From Chryseobacterium formosum (GTDB taxonomy: Bacteria; Bacteroidota; Bacteroidia; Flavobacteriales; Weeksellaceae), in the NCBI RefSeq assembly GCF_026460885.1, contig NZ_JAOVZW010000007.1:1-61946 (forward strand): a DNA stretch of 61,946 nucleotides, written 5' to 3'. A program made the position numbers and the translations under genes. Numbering within the stretch: the first letter of the stretch is position 1; each line of letters begins with the position of its first letter. The notes beneath the pieces are model-generated. The model ran no database searches, was not told where the DNA came from, and saw only the letters and a program-made list of their open reading frames with translations. Below, in pieces: positions 8,650-18,300 of the stretch.

Positions 8650-8700
8650 AGAAGCTGGATATGGGATAATTTTTAAAGTCTAATCAAACATCCAGCTTCT
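8650..8700. repeat. inverted repeat with 29-base loop
   Basis: agaagctggat (8650-8660) is the exact reverse complement of atccagcttct (8690-8700). The stem is 11 bp without mismatch, the loop is 29 bases, and no T-run follows. It lies between two rightward genes. It could be an mRNA structure, a recombination target or part of an interspersed element. Confidence 0.55.
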
Positions 8701-8726
8701 ATCATCAAACAACCATCAAAAAAATA

Positions 8727-9368
8727 ATGACACACTTAGAAAATATACAAAAACTTTTCTCAAAAGACTTTGTTGAAAGTCCGTTGTTGGAAAGTTTTGA
8801 AGTCGGAAAAATATATCTTTCGACCGGAAAACTGGTTGCTTGTGATCCTTTGATTACAAACGATATGCAGCCGTTTTCTACTGAATTTCCAAAAGGAGAT
8901 TTTCAGGTTTTACTTCATAAAGAAAGAGAAAGTAACTGTGTTGCGTATGCTGAGATTATCTTTAGTAATTCAAAAATTGCTTCATGGAAATTAGCGACAA
9001 CAAAAGAACAAAATATTAAAGATCTTGCTGAAGGCGAAGTTTACGGTTATCCTGTAGAAAGCGGAATGGGCTGTTTTATGGACGTTCAGACTCAGGAACA
9101 GTTAAATCTTTTAGAGCAAAAACTTTTTCAGAGAAAAGGGGATGATTTTATGGGAATTTACGAAGAGTTTTTTCATGAACATTTCTTTGATGAGAACGGA
9201 GCAATTGATCAGTTCTCATTTTTGAAACCAACTGAAGAAAATCCCGGAAATATTTTCGCTTTCGAAACCGGTTACGGAGAAGGTTTTTACGCAAGTTATA
9301 TTGGTTTTGATAATGAAAATAATCCGGTAAAAATTATTACTGAATTTATTGAGATATTGGTGAACTAA
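8727..9368 (+). CDS. DUF4241 domain protein
   Basis: This cytoplasmic protein of 213 residues has the features of DUF4241. These are the GKIYLSTGKLVACDPL segment near residues 27-42, FPKGDFQVLLHKE near 55-67, and GYPVESGMGCFMD near 108-120. The C-terminal GYGEGFYASYIGFDNENNP strand pair is near 185-205. No function is established. Similar proteins turn up in bacterial immunity-protein neighbourhoods, but no toxin is seen here. It stands alone between the valS pair and the ribokinase gene. Confidence 0.78.
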   Translation: MTHLENIQKLFSKDFVESPLLESFEVGKIYLSTGKLVACDPLITNDMQPFSTEFPKGDFQVLLHKERESNCVAYAEIIFSNSKIASWKLATTKEQNIKDLAEGEVYGYPVESGMGCFMDVQTQEQLNLLEQKLFQRKGDDFMGIYEEFFHEHFFDENGAIDQFSFLKPTEENPGNIFAFETGYGEGFYASYIGFDNENNPVKIITEFIEILVN

Positions 9369-9422
9369 AATTGCTTACTTTTAAAGCCTTAGTTTTTAAT
9401 TTACAAGACTAAGATTAAAATT

Positions 9423-10310
9423 ATGAACTTTTCTTCAGAGCATCCAAAAATTGTAGTTGTAGGCAGTTGTTCGCTGGATTTGGTATTGTATACTGACAAA
9501 ATCCCGTTGTGCAATGAAACGGTAATGGCAAAACATTCTGAAAATTTTTTTGGTGGAAAAGGTGCAAATCAAGCAGTTGGTACGGCAAGATTGGGAGCGA
9601 GTGTTTACTTTATAGGCTGTGTTGGTTTCGATCCTTTAGGACAGCAAATTATGCGAAATCTGGTTACAGAAAACGTTAATGTTGGTTTTGTATACGAAAC
9701 AGATCAAGAGTCAACAGGAATTGCTTATGTGACAAGCTGTGACGGAGATTTTTCGATCGTTGTAGATCCTGCAGCCAACAAAATGCTTACTGTAAAACAA
9801 ATCAATGATGCCGAAAAGTACATTCATAGTTCGGATCTTATTCTTTTACAATTGGAAATTCCGATGGAAGTGGTAGAATATACTGTGAAAAAAGCAAAAG
9901 ATTTAGGTAAAATGGTCGGTTTATATGCTTCGCCGGGTAAAAAACTTAATGAAGAAATTCTTGATCAGGTTGATTTTATTATTGCCAAAAGTAATGAACT
10001 TTCTATCATTTTCGGAGAAGATAAAAGAGAAGAAATTCTAAAAAAATATTTCAACAAACTTTTTGTAAGAGACGAAACAAATTCTACTATTTATTTTGAC
10101 GGAACAGAAATGAAATATTTCCGTAACGAAAATGAAAGCATGGTCTACAAAATGGGAATGGGAGACGCTTTTACTTCAGGTTTTGCAGTCGCTTTGTGTC
10201 ATCAAAATACAATTGAAGACTGCGTGAAATTTGGGAATATTGTTTCTTCAAAAGTTTCTACAGGAAAAGGTGCGCAATCTGCACTTCCTTATCTTAAAGA
10301 TTTGATTTAA
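9423..10310 (+). CDS. rbsK: ribokinase, PfkB family
   Basis: This enzyme phosphorylates D-ribose to ribose 5-phosphate with ATP in the cytoplasm. The 295 residues have the PfkB N-terminal signature FFGGKGANQAVGTARLGA (42-59). The C-terminal signature is GMGDAFTSGFAVAL near 244-257, where Asp is the catalytic base. Ribokinases usually read GAGD here, so the Met is slightly unusual. No ribose transporter or rbsD is adjacent. A different sugar kinase specificity within PfkB cannot be excluded. Confidence 0.85.
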   Translation: MNFSSEHPKIVVVGSCSLDLVLYTDKIPLCNETVMAKHSENFFGGKGANQAVGTARLGASVYFIGCVGFDPLGQQIMRNLVTENVNVGFVYETDQESTGIAYVTSCDGDFSIVVDPAANKMLTVKQINDAEKYIHSSDLILLQLEIPMEVVEYTVKKAKDLGKMVGLYASPGKKLNEEILDQVDFIIAKSNELSIIFGEDKREEILKKYFNKLFVRDETNSTIYFDGTEMKYFRNENESMVYKMGMGDAFTSGFAVALCHQNTIEDCVKFGNIVSSKVSTGKGAQSALPYLKDLI

Positions 10311-10360
10311 ACTTTATTTAATGCATATTGAAAAGTCTTTAAAATAAAGATTTATAATAC

Positions 10361-10392
10361 TAAAAAGTCCACATTTGATGTGGATTTTTTAT
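10361..10392 (+). terminator. terminator after rbsK
   Basis: tccaca (10068-10073 offset, i.e. 10368-10373) pairs with tgtgga (10379-10384) around a five-base loop. A-run and T-run flanks extend the stem, and a T-tract follows. It ends only about 10 bases before the next start codon. Confidence 0.7.
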
Positions 10393-10401
10393 TTCTAATC
10401 G

Positions 10402-11238
10402 ATGGAAAAACTTACACTGACTACAAAAGATAAAACTCAAATTGTTGGACATTTATTTAAGCCTGAAAAATCTAACAGGAAAATCATTCTGATCAATTCA
10501 GCAACGGGTGTAAAACAACAGGTTTACTTTTCTTTTGCACAGTTTTTTACTGAAAAAGGATTTACTGTCATCACTTACGATTATCGCGGAATCGGGCTTT
10601 CAAAACCCGAGAAAATGAGAAATTTTAAAGCTTCTATGCGAATCTGGGGGAATGAAGATTTTAAAACGGTTACAGAATTTATTATTGAAAATTTTCCTGA
10701 TCATCAGAAATTTTGCTTGGGACATTCTGTTGGTGCTTTAATTATAGGAATGAATGAGAATTCTAAAATTTTTGAGAAATTTATCTTCGTTGCTACCCAA
10801 AATGCATATATTGGAAACCTAAAATGGAAGACAAAACTGGAAGCTTTTTTCGGTTTCGGATTTGCTCAGCCGTTTTTCACAGAGTTATTTGGTTATTTTC
10901 CAGCGAATTGGTTCGGATTGGGAGAAAGTCTTCCGAAAAATTGCGCTTATGACTGGAGAACCTTAATTTTGAACAGGAAATCCACTGGAAAATTATTGCT
11001 TAAAACAACAGATTATTCTAAAGATTTAAACCAAAAAGTATTGGTTTTATACGCTGAAGATGATGTTTGGTTAACCGAAAAAGGAGTGAAAAGTCTTCTC
11101 AACGAAACTTACCCTAATCTAAAACCAGATTACAGGTTCTTGAAAACTTCAGAATCTGAAAAAGGAGAAATCGGTCACATCAATTTCTTTAGAAGTTATA
11201 ATAACAAACTTTGGGATATTGTTTTAAATACGATTTGA
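10402..11238 (+). CDS. alpha/beta hydrolase (serine aminopeptidase/lysophospholipase-like)
   Basis: The 278-residue protein has an alpha/beta-hydrolase fold. An oxyanion-side NSATGVKQQ loop is near 32-40, and YDYRGIGLS is near 59-67. The nucleophile elbow GHSVGA is at about 107-112. An acidic residue lies in VLYAEDDVW near 213-221, and the probable catalytic His is in GEIGHINFF near 252-260. No signal peptide is seen, so it is cytoplasmic. The substrate is unknown; esters or lipids are plausible. Confidence 0.82.
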   Translation: MEKLTLTTKDKTQIVGHLFKPEKSNRKIILINSATGVKQQVYFSFAQFFTEKGFTVITYDYRGIGLSKPEKMRNFKASMRIWGNEDFKTVTEFIIENFPDHQKFCLGHSVGALIIGMNENSKIFEKFIFVATQNAYIGNLKWKTKLEAFFGFGFAQPFFTELFGYFPANWFGLGESLPKNCAYDWRTLILNRKSTGKLLLKTTDYSKDLNQKVLVLYAEDDVWLTEKGVKSLLNETYPNLKPDYRFLKTSESEKGEIGHINFFRSYNNKLWDIVLNTI

Positions 11239-11254
11239 TATTAAGCGATAAATA

Positions 11255-11314
11255 TTCCCCTCCATTGGAGGGGGGCGAAAATTCCAAAGGAATTTTTGAC
11301 GGGGTGGTCTAAAT
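11255..11314. repeat. double-hairpin interspersed palindrome
   Basis: The stem cccctcc/ggagggg with loop att is followed by aaaattcc/ggaatttt with loop aaa and then gacggggtggtct. From memory this pattern is a common dispersed palindromic element in Flavobacteriia. It occupies most of the 103-base gap between the hydrolase and HD genes. Confidence 0.65.
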
Positions 11315-11341
11315 ATTTATACAAAAAAATTAAATTCAAAA

Positions 11342-11986
11342 ATGAACAACATAATTCAAAACACAATACAATTTGTAAAAGAAAAACTAGAAGGCGCTGA
11401 AGCAGGGCACGATTGGTTTCACATCGAAAGAGTCTGGAAACTTTCTAAAAAAATTGCTCAGACTGAAGACTGTGACCTTGAAGTTGTAGAACTTTCAGCT
11501 TTGTTACACGATATCGCAGATCCGAAATTTCATAATGGAGATGAGACTTTAGCTTTAAAAATTTCAAGAGAATTTTTAGAAAATCAGAATGTTGACGAAG
11601 AAATTATTCTGCAAGTTTTATTTGTAATTCAGAATATTTCATTTAAAAATAGAGGAGAAGCTCCAAAAGATTTACCTATTGAATTAAAAATCGTTCAGGA
11701 TGCTGATAGAATTGATGCAATTGGTGCAATTGGAGTGGCAAGAACATTCAATTTTGGAGGTTTTAAAAATAATTTGATGTATCATCCCGATATTCAACCA
11801 AAACTGAATATGTCGAAGGAAGAATACAAAAAATCAAACGGAACGACCATTAATCATTTCTACGAAAAATTGTTGCTGTTGAAAGATTTGATGAATACCA
11901 ATGAAGGCAAAAAAATAGCCGAAGAAAGGCATCAGTTTATGCTGACTTTCCTCGACCAGTTTTTGAAAGAATGGAATGTAGATTAG
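11342..11986 (+). CDS. HD domain phosphohydrolase
   Basis: The 214-residue protein is a metal-dependent HD superfamily hydrolase. An early His sits in AGHDWFHIERVW (21-32), the HD pair in LSALLHDIADPKF (51-63), and the distal Asp in QDADRIDAIGAIG (about 117-129). That spacing matches the YedJ-like uncharacterised branch, whose members are assumed to cleave phosphate esters or nucleotides. Its stop overlaps the end of the converging barrel gene by four bases. Confidence 0.85.
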   Translation: MNNIIQNTIQFVKEKLEGAEAGHDWFHIERVWKLSKKIAQTEDCDLEVVELSALLHDIADPKFHNGDETLALKISREFLENQNVDEEIILQVLFVIQNISFKNRGEAPKDLPIELKIVQDADRIDAIGAIGVARTFNFGGFKNNLMYHPDIQPKLNMSKEEYKKSNGTTINHFYEKLLLLKDLMNTNEGKKIAEERHQFMLTFLDQFLKEWNVD

Positions 11987-13224
11987 AATAAATTATAACC
12001 AATTATTAAAGATGTATATCCTACTTTAAAACTATGATTAACACCAGAAGGGAATAGTTGTCCTGGGTTATTGTATTGTATTTCTACAGAATATTTATTG
12101 TTATAAGTATAGCCTGCACCTAAAGAAAAATTGCTAAGTGGTTTTGGACTTTCAAATAGTAGCTCTGCCAAAACTATATCACGATATTCGTCTTTGAAAT
12201 CCACATCTAGTGATTTTGCACTGCTTGTTTTTAGTCTTAATGCATTTAGGCTTGCATTTACAAAGAATTTTGAATTTTCATTTAAATACATGTGATGTCT
12301 TACACCAATTTTGACATCGATAAAAGAAAGATTTTCTAGTCTTAAAGTATAAAACGAGTTGCTTGTGGATTCTATAATTTGTGAATTAGAGTAGATGGAA
12401 TAAGATGGCTCAAATAATATACTCCATTTATTTTTATTTATCGGAAGTAAAATTTCTGCTTCAACTCCTATTCTGTAATTGGTTTTTTGAGGAAGAGATT
12501 GCTCACCTAGATTTGTGAAAACATTTGTTGAATAAAAATTGACTCCAGGTCTTATATGAAGATTAAATTTAACTGTTTTGTTGTTATCTTTCGCGGTAAG
12601 ATCTTGATTAGATTCACCATTATACAATGAAAATACTTTTACTAAATCATCTTCTTTGTATTCTGTTTTTTTTAATAATTTATATACATTCTGATTATCA
12701 GAAAATATTTCGCTTAGTTGGTTTATGTAACTGTTGTTTACAGCTATTTTAGATTCATCGCCATCAGGATGATACCTTTTGTAAATAAGAGGTGATATAG
12801 TGTTTTTTTCGCTAGTAGAGAAAAAATATTTTACCGTATTATTGGCTTTATATTGGAATAAGTTGATGTTTCCTTCTACTAATTGCTTCAAAAAAGCTGA
12901 CGCATTTTGATAAACAGGCTCAGATTTTTCCGAGAGGCTAGATATATCATCTGAAGATAAATCTACCCATCCGTTGTATGCAACATATCTACCGCTGTCA
13001 TAGATTTCAAATTCCTTTGTTAGGGAACTGCTTCCTTGTTGCTCGGTAGAATTTTCATTTTTTTTATATGTAAAAGTTGTAGGAGAATTGAACCAATCTA
13101 AATTCTTTATTAATACTTCAGTTTTAACGCTATTAAAGTCAGTGATATAGCCTTTTTGGTACTTTATTTGTCCGTTAATCTGCAAGAACGATACAAGAAA
13201 ACTTCCTAAAATAATTCCTTTCAT
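11983..13224 (-). CDS. outer-membrane beta-barrel-like secreted protein
   Basis: The 413-residue exported protein starts with a signal peptide (KGIILGSFLVSFLQINGQ). An N-terminal domain of about 180 residues follows, beginning IKYQKGYITDFNSVKTE. From about 215 onward, alternating amphipathic strands (FNLHIRPGVNFYSTNVF, YRIGVEAEILLPI, FSLGAGYTYNNKYSVEIQYN) end in FKVGYTSLIIGYNLF. The terminal Phe and strand pattern indicate an outer-membrane barrel of the PorT type. No function is known. Its promoter overlaps a divergent one at 13265. Confidence 0.7.
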   Translation of the reverse strand: MKGIILGSFLVSFLQINGQIKYQKGYITDFNSVKTEVLIKNLDWFNSPTTFTYKKNENSTEQQGSSSLTKEFEIYDSGRYVAYNGWVDLSSDDISSLSEKSEPVYQNASAFLKQLVEGNINLFQYKANNTVKYFFSTSEKNTISPLIYKRYHPDGDESKIAVNNSYINQLSEIFSDNQNVYKLLKKTEYKEDDLVKVFSLYNGESNQDLTAKDNNKTVKFNLHIRPGVNFYSTNVFTNLGEQSLPQKTNYRIGVEAEILLPINKNKWSILFEPSYSIYSNSQIIESTSNSFYTLRLENLSFIDVKIGVRHHMYLNENSKFFVNASLNALRLKTSSAKSLDVDFKDEYRDIVLAELLFESPKPLSNFSLGAGYTYNNKYSVEIQYNNPGQLFPSGVNHSFKVGYTSLIIGYNLF

Positions 13225-13246
13225 AGTTATTTATTTAATTAATCCT

Positions 13247-13254
13247 CAAATATA
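13247..13254 (-). promoter_or_regulatory. -7 element for the barrel protein gene
   Basis: The minus-strand sequence TATATTTG matches TAnnTTTG. Predicted transcription starts near 13242, 18 bases before the ATG at 13224. It lies only 10 bases from the oppositely oriented -7 box at 13265-13272. Confidence 0.6.
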
Positions 13255-13264
13255 CATAAATAAG

Positions 13265-13272
13265 TATCTTTG
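13265..13272 (+). promoter_or_regulatory. -7 element predicting a leaderless mRNA
   Basis: TATCTTTG is identical to the rnpB -7 box. The spacing of four bases to 13277 equals that from the rnpB box to the RNA 5' end. Transcription would therefore begin at the A of the ATG of the next gene. Confidence 0.6.
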
Positions 13273-13276
13273 CGAT

Positions 13277-13867
13277 ATGGGATTTATCATTTTTGTTATT
13301 TTTCTGTCACTTGTTATCTCACTTTTTTTCTCAAAACTGAAAAAAGGAAAGTTGGGTCAGTTGGCGAAACTTTTCAGGATTGCGAGTGTGGTTTTTGCGG
13401 TTTCTGTTTTTACCTATTGGTTTATCCAAAAATCGGCGGTTAGAATTGTTAATGATTCATTGTCGTTGCAGGTGATAAATAAACTTCCACAACCGCTGGA
13501 TTTTTATGTGATTAACACCAATAATTTAGATAAAAATACGCCTTTAGAAACCAAGCATATTGGAAAAATTCGTCCTGAATATTACAGAATTGAGTATCTG
13601 AAAATGAATAAATCTGATGAATATTGGATTGCAGGATATTTAGGTAAAAAAAATCTCGTTTACTTTTCTCAACATTCTGTTCCAAATAAAAATATGGATC
13701 AGATGATTGAAGTTCAAAATTATATCAATCAAAGCGAAAAACTTTCCGCAATTGCCAAAAAGGAAATTGAGGAAGACAATTATCAAAATATGTTGATGGG
13801 AATCTGGGTAACGCTTTGTTTTCTTTTACTGTTCCTGAATTTTGTTCTATTAGTCAGAAAGAAATAA
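13277..13867 (+). CDS. hypothetical membrane protein
   Basis: The 196-residue protein has membrane helices at about 1-18, 33-51 and 172-192. Between the second and third helices is a non-cytoplasmic or cytoplasmic domain of about 120 residues (SLQVINKLPQPLDFYVINTN, then IRPEYYRIEYLKM). It ends in a basic RKK. I recognise no family. The -7 box sits so close that the mRNA is probably leaderless if this start is right; no other early ATG is available. It converges on the DUF72 gene with a 3-base gap. Confidence 0.7.
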   Translation: MGFIIFVIFLSLVISLFFSKLKKGKLGQLAKLFRIASVVFAVSVFTYWFIQKSAVRIVNDSLSLQVINKLPQPLDFYVINTNNLDKNTPLETKHIGKIRPEYYRIEYLKMNKSDEYWIAGYLGKKNLVYFSQHSVPNKNMDQMIEVQNYINQSEKLSAIAKKEIEEDNYQNMLMGIWVTLCFLLLFLNFVLLVRKK

Positions 13868-13870
13868 TAT

Positions 13871-14761
13871 TTAGAACAAACTTGGCATATTTTCCTGTCC
13901 CATTTTAGGAATTGGAAGATCAGTTTTCCATTCTTTATTTAAATTTTCGATAAAATACGCTGAAAGAAGTGGCGATGCTTTTTCAATATTTTGGTGAACG
14001 AAAAAATAAAGATTTTGTAAACCTTCTTTTTTCCATGTTGTAAGATGGTTTAACCAATCGTTTAGTCTTTCGTAATCACTTTCTGCATTGGCTCCAACAT
14101 ATCTGATGAAAGCATTCGGAGTTGTGAGTCTCATGTGAAGCATATCTCGTCTTCCAGCAGTATCTACGATAATGTTGGTGATGTTATTCTGTTCAAAAAG
14201 TTGGCAGGTTTTATCTAAAATCTCTTCATCGGTAAACCATTCCGTATTTCTGAGTTCAATTGCTAAAGGAACTTCTTTTGGCCATTTATTGACGAACTGT
14301 TCCAATCTTTCATAATCTTTAGGTTTAAAATTATCATGGAGTTGAAGGAAAACCATTCCCAGTTTTTCATCAAAATTTAAAACCGCCGTTGCAAATTGCG
14401 TTACGACATCATCAATATTCAAAAGTCTTCGAAAATGAGAAACCGTATTGGTGATTTTCGGGAAAAATTTAAAATCTGCCGGAGTTTTTTCTTTCCAAGT
14501 CAAAACCTGTTCAGAGCTTGGCAAAGAGTAAAATGTAGCGTTTAATTCGATTGAATTGAACTGTGTTGCATAATAGGTTAATTCGTCTTTTGTTCCTTTC
14601 GGATAAAAGCCTTTCAAATCTGTTTTATTCCATTTTGCACAGCCAATAGAGATATTTTCAAGTCCTTTTTTGTTTTGTTTTAAAATTTCTTTCGTTCTTG
14701 AATGATCTTTTGGTAGCGTAAAATCTATTTTTGAAGGGTCTTCTACTTGTCCGAATTTCAT
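13871..14761 (-). CDS. DUF72 domain protein
   Basis: The 296-residue cytoplasmic TIM-barrel protein belongs to DUF72 (YecE family). Supporting segments are ISIGCAKWNKTDLKGFYPKG near 37-56, FNSIELNATFYSLPS near 68-82, FKFFPKITNTVSHFRRL near 98-114, and VPLAIELRNTEWF near 168-180. The FVHQNIEKASP segment is near the end. No biochemical function is firmly known. It has its own promoter and no operon partners. Confidence 0.9.
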   Translation of the reverse strand: MKFGQVEDPSKIDFTLPKDHSRTKEILKQNKKGLENISIGCAKWNKTDLKGFYPKGTKDELTYYATQFNSIELNATFYSLPSSEQVLTWKEKTPADFKFFPKITNTVSHFRRLLNIDDVVTQFATAVLNFDEKLGMVFLQLHDNFKPKDYERLEQFVNKWPKEVPLAIELRNTEWFTDEEILDKTCQLFEQNNITNIIVDTAGRRDMLHMRLTTPNAFIRYVGANAESDYERLNDWLNHLTTWKKEGLQNLYFFVHQNIEKASPLLSAYFIENLNKEWKTDLPIPKMGQENMPSLF

Positions 14762-14789
14762 TTGTAAATTTTTTGGAATTAACTTAAAA

Positions 14790-14797
14790 CAAATATA
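14790..14797 (-). promoter_or_regulatory. -7 element for the DUF72 gene
   Basis: The minus-strand TATATTTG fits TAnnTTTG. It predicts a start near 14785 and a leader of about 24 bases. Confidence 0.6.
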
Positions 14798-14913
14798 GAG
14801 ATAAGTATATAATTTTGAACTTTTTTTGAAAAATTATTGATGTCAATTAATTTAGTTCCAATTATTCTAAACAACAGTTTTTAATTTACTTTGTTTGAAA
14901 ATTTCTTAATGAT

Positions 14914-14954
14914 AAAGACAAAAAAAGCTGCTTCATTATGAATGAAACAGCTTT
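14914..14954 (-). terminator. terminator of the LRR/PID gene pair
   Basis: On the minus strand aaagctg-ttcatt pairs with aatgaa-cagcttt, with one bulge, and a run of T follows. It is placed 30 bases after the stop of the small PID-type gene at 14984. Confidence 0.7.
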
Positions 14955-14983
14955 GATATACTTGTGGTTAATTTGGTTTAATC

Positions 14984-15310
14984 TTAATGAGTATTAATTT
15001 CTGCGTTTGCTTTCTTTTTCATTGAATAGCCCACTACAATTGTAACTCCAATTATAAAAAGTATAGGAATGTAATTGTCAATTGGTACAGGTTTGGGATC
15101 TCCTGGATTTCCTGGAAAGGTTTCGTCTCCAGAAACTTCATCACTACTCTCATATACATATTGATTGTCCGAAACATTCTGTGCTATTACAAAATTCGAA
15201 AGAACAAATAAACCAATCAATATTATTTTTTTTAAAATTGAATTTTTATGGTAAGATATCATTGCAAAACTTGATAAGAATTTTGCATTACCATTTAATA
15301 GTGATTTCAT
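14984..15310 (-). CDS. small exported protein with PID-type C-terminal tripartite signal
   Basis: The protein has up to 108 residues. A signal peptide (KKIILIGLFVLSNFVIAQ) is followed by a short acidic linker starting NQYVYES. The motif PGDPKPVPIDNYIP, one hydrophobic helix (ILFIIGVTIVVGY) and a Lys-rich tail complete it. This motif-helix-basic-tail layout is what has been called a PID-CTERM sorting signal in Flavobacteria; that name is from memory. ATG 15310 lies five bases after the LRR gene stop. An internal ATG at 15262 would give a more normal signal peptide. A paralogue at 38022 follows the other T9SS protein in the same way. Confidence 0.8.
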   Translation of the reverse strand: MKSLLNGNAKFLSSFAMISYHKNSILKKIILIGLFVLSNFVIAQNVSDNQYVYESSDEVSGDETFPGNPGDPKPVPIDNYIPILFIIGVTIVVGYSMKKKANAEINTH

Positions 15311-15315
15311 AATTC

Positions 15316-18300
15316 TTATTTTATTATTTTTTTCGTGTATTCTTTGCCTTCTGATGTTGCTTTGACAAGGTAAACTCCGTTGAGACTCAAAGTTATTTTT
15401 ACTTCCTTCAATCCTCCCTGAATGGTTTGAATTTTTCTTCCTGATGCATCGAAGACAATCACATTATCAATGTTTTTATCGTTTCTCACAAAGAAATCTT
15501 CCCCGTTTCTATAAATCTCGAAAGAATTTTTTTCTATTTCAGAAGTAGATAATGTTTCCAGTTTGTAAACAATCTCAAATCTGTTTGAAACTTCTCCTGA
15601 ATTAGCAGTGAACGAATAAGAATTATTCTGAAGATTAGTGTAGATTCCTGTTACTTTATCATGAAGATATATAGCCTGTCCGTTATTGAAAATTCCGTTC
15701 TTCTGAACTAAAGATATCGTGAAGTCTCCGTTTTGGAAATGTTTTGTTCCCACTGGAACTACATCGTTGATGTTGAATGATTCTCTACCCTGAATAATCA
15801 ATTTTTGAGCACTTGCCAAAGTATGGAAAGCATCAGAACCAGTTCCTATTGCTTTAGAATCATATTGATCAACGGTATTTGAAGCGTCATCTAAATATGC
15901 AACTGCAAAAGTATTGTTGGTATTATAGGAAGAATTTAATCTTAACCAAAATTTTCCTTCTGTTGCAGAATTGTTTTTATTGTAGAAAGCTGATGGAGTA
16001 GCTACTCTCATACTATTGTTGAAACTTAATGAATTATCTGTTGGATTGTTTGCTTTTACGATAAATCCTTGTCCGATTTTCACACTGTTTTCTGTAGGAA
16101 TTACAGTAATATTTGGAGCCGGAGACCAAATCTGAGAAGCCGGATTATAAGTAGCATAACCTACATTTGAAGTTGTTGCTCCCCCTTGAACCGTTACACT
16201 GTTGCTTGTATTATCCCAGAAATAGAAAGTGTTTGAAATTCTTCCCAAGTTTGCATTGTAAAATGCTACCAAATCAAGATTTGAAGGATAAGGATTTCCG
16301 ATTAAGTTGAAGCCATTTCCTGTTGTTGACATAGTAAAAGTCTGTGTTCCGTTGTTGGGAACTCCATCAAATATCACTAAAGAATTTAGGTAAGTTGGTA
16401 ATGGTGTTTTAATAGAATATCCTTTACCAAATAAAGATGTTGTAGAAGCTGCACTTATAAAGTTATCTGTGGCAGTATTGTATTCTGTGATGAATTCTGG
16501 TACATTTCCGCTTCCGTAAATATTATTTAGATTTTGAGACGCTACTGGTGAAGACCAAAATGCATATTTGCCCACCTCACTTGTTCCGATTTTTTTAACG
16601 CTGAATAATCCTGTGTAATTTAAGCCAGAACCATCTCTCTGAATAAAATTTCCATTGTTTTTTATTGTTACGTCAACTGCATTAATTGTATTCCCAGAAG
16701 TTATTTCTAAAACGGCATCCTTATTAATAGTAATGTTTTTAGCTGTAAATGATGGGTTTGAAGTTGTTGAATAGGGTGCATCGATGATTGCATTTATACT
16801 TGCTGAAGGAGTTCCGTTATTCCATGATGTTCCATTCCAAACCGTAGTGAGAAGATTGCTGCAATTACTTGAGAAATTTATATCAGGATAAATAATTTGC
16901 ATATCATTCAGTTGGGCATCATCTACGCAAACTGATAAATTGTTATTGTAATTATTAAACTCAACACCTTGTTCAATAGAGTTATTTTTGATATTTAAAG
17001 AAGTAAGATTTATCATATTCCATAAAGAAATTCCTTCTAAATTGGGAGAATTTGAAAAATCTAATTGAGAAATTAATGGACAATTATTAAAATCTAATGT
17101 TTTTAAATTGACATTATTGGTAGTATTTAACTGTGTTAATGAAGGTAGTTGGTCAAAAAATAAACTTTCCAAAGCTATATTGTTAGAAATATTAAGTTGA
17201 CTTAATTCTTGATTACCTAGTAAATTAAGACTTTTAAGTACGCTACAATCTGAGGTATTAAGAGAATTAATTTTAGTGTGTGAAATACTAAGTTCTTCAA
17301 TCGAAGTACATTGTTCAAGATTCAAACTGGTTAAATATTGTAAACTGTCGTAAGCTTGAAAATTATTCGGAAGTGTCAAACTCCCAAGACTTGAACAGTT
17401 TTTGAGATTCAAAGTTGTTAGATTATAATTACCGGAAATATTCAAATTAGTAAGAGAAGTACAGTTTTGAGCATTAATTTGTTGAAGGTTAATAGGAACG
17501 CTGTTGTCATTAATGGCTCCTCTATATGCTCTTAAAGTGATTAGATTAGATAAATTACTGATATCAAAGTTGTTCATAAAACATATAGAATTTACTACAT
17601 CTACTTCTTCCAGCAAAGGAGAGGAAGCAAAATTTATAGTATTCATAGGCTGATTATAAGCTAAAAATTTTTTCAATTTTGGAAGTCCGGTAAGGTTTAT
17701 AGAATTCACATTTCCTAATGTAGCATATCCGCCATAACTTCCTGTATATCCATAACGATTATAATATGCGCAGTCTAATTCCTCAAGATTGATTAATCCG
17801 GAGTTGGAGAGATCTATATTTGGGTAATTTAATCCTTTCAGTTTTTTTAGATTTGAACATCCATTAACATTAATTGATGATATAAAAACCATGAAATTAT
17901 TATAATAATCCCCGGAAGTAATTATTTGCTGAAGATTGTTGCAGTTATTTGCAATTAGTTCCACTCCTTGCCAAGGATAGAAATTAAATCCGCTAATCAA
18001 TTCGATATTGATAAGACTATCTAAGTTAGGTACGGAAAGTTTTTTAAATTCTGTTCCAACATTGATGGTTAAATTTGCAATGGGACTGTTTTCGACATAC
18101 ATTTCTTCAAGAATACCTGCAATGTTTTGATTTCCGTTTACCTGCGAACAGTTTTTAACAGTTAAAACCTGTGGGATTGTATTTATTGCGGGTGGATACG
18201 ATGATGTGTACGGAGAAGTTATAACATCATTCAGGTTTTGTAGTCCTGAGCAATTATCAAAAGAATAATTTATCATTGTGGGCATTACATCACCGTTATA

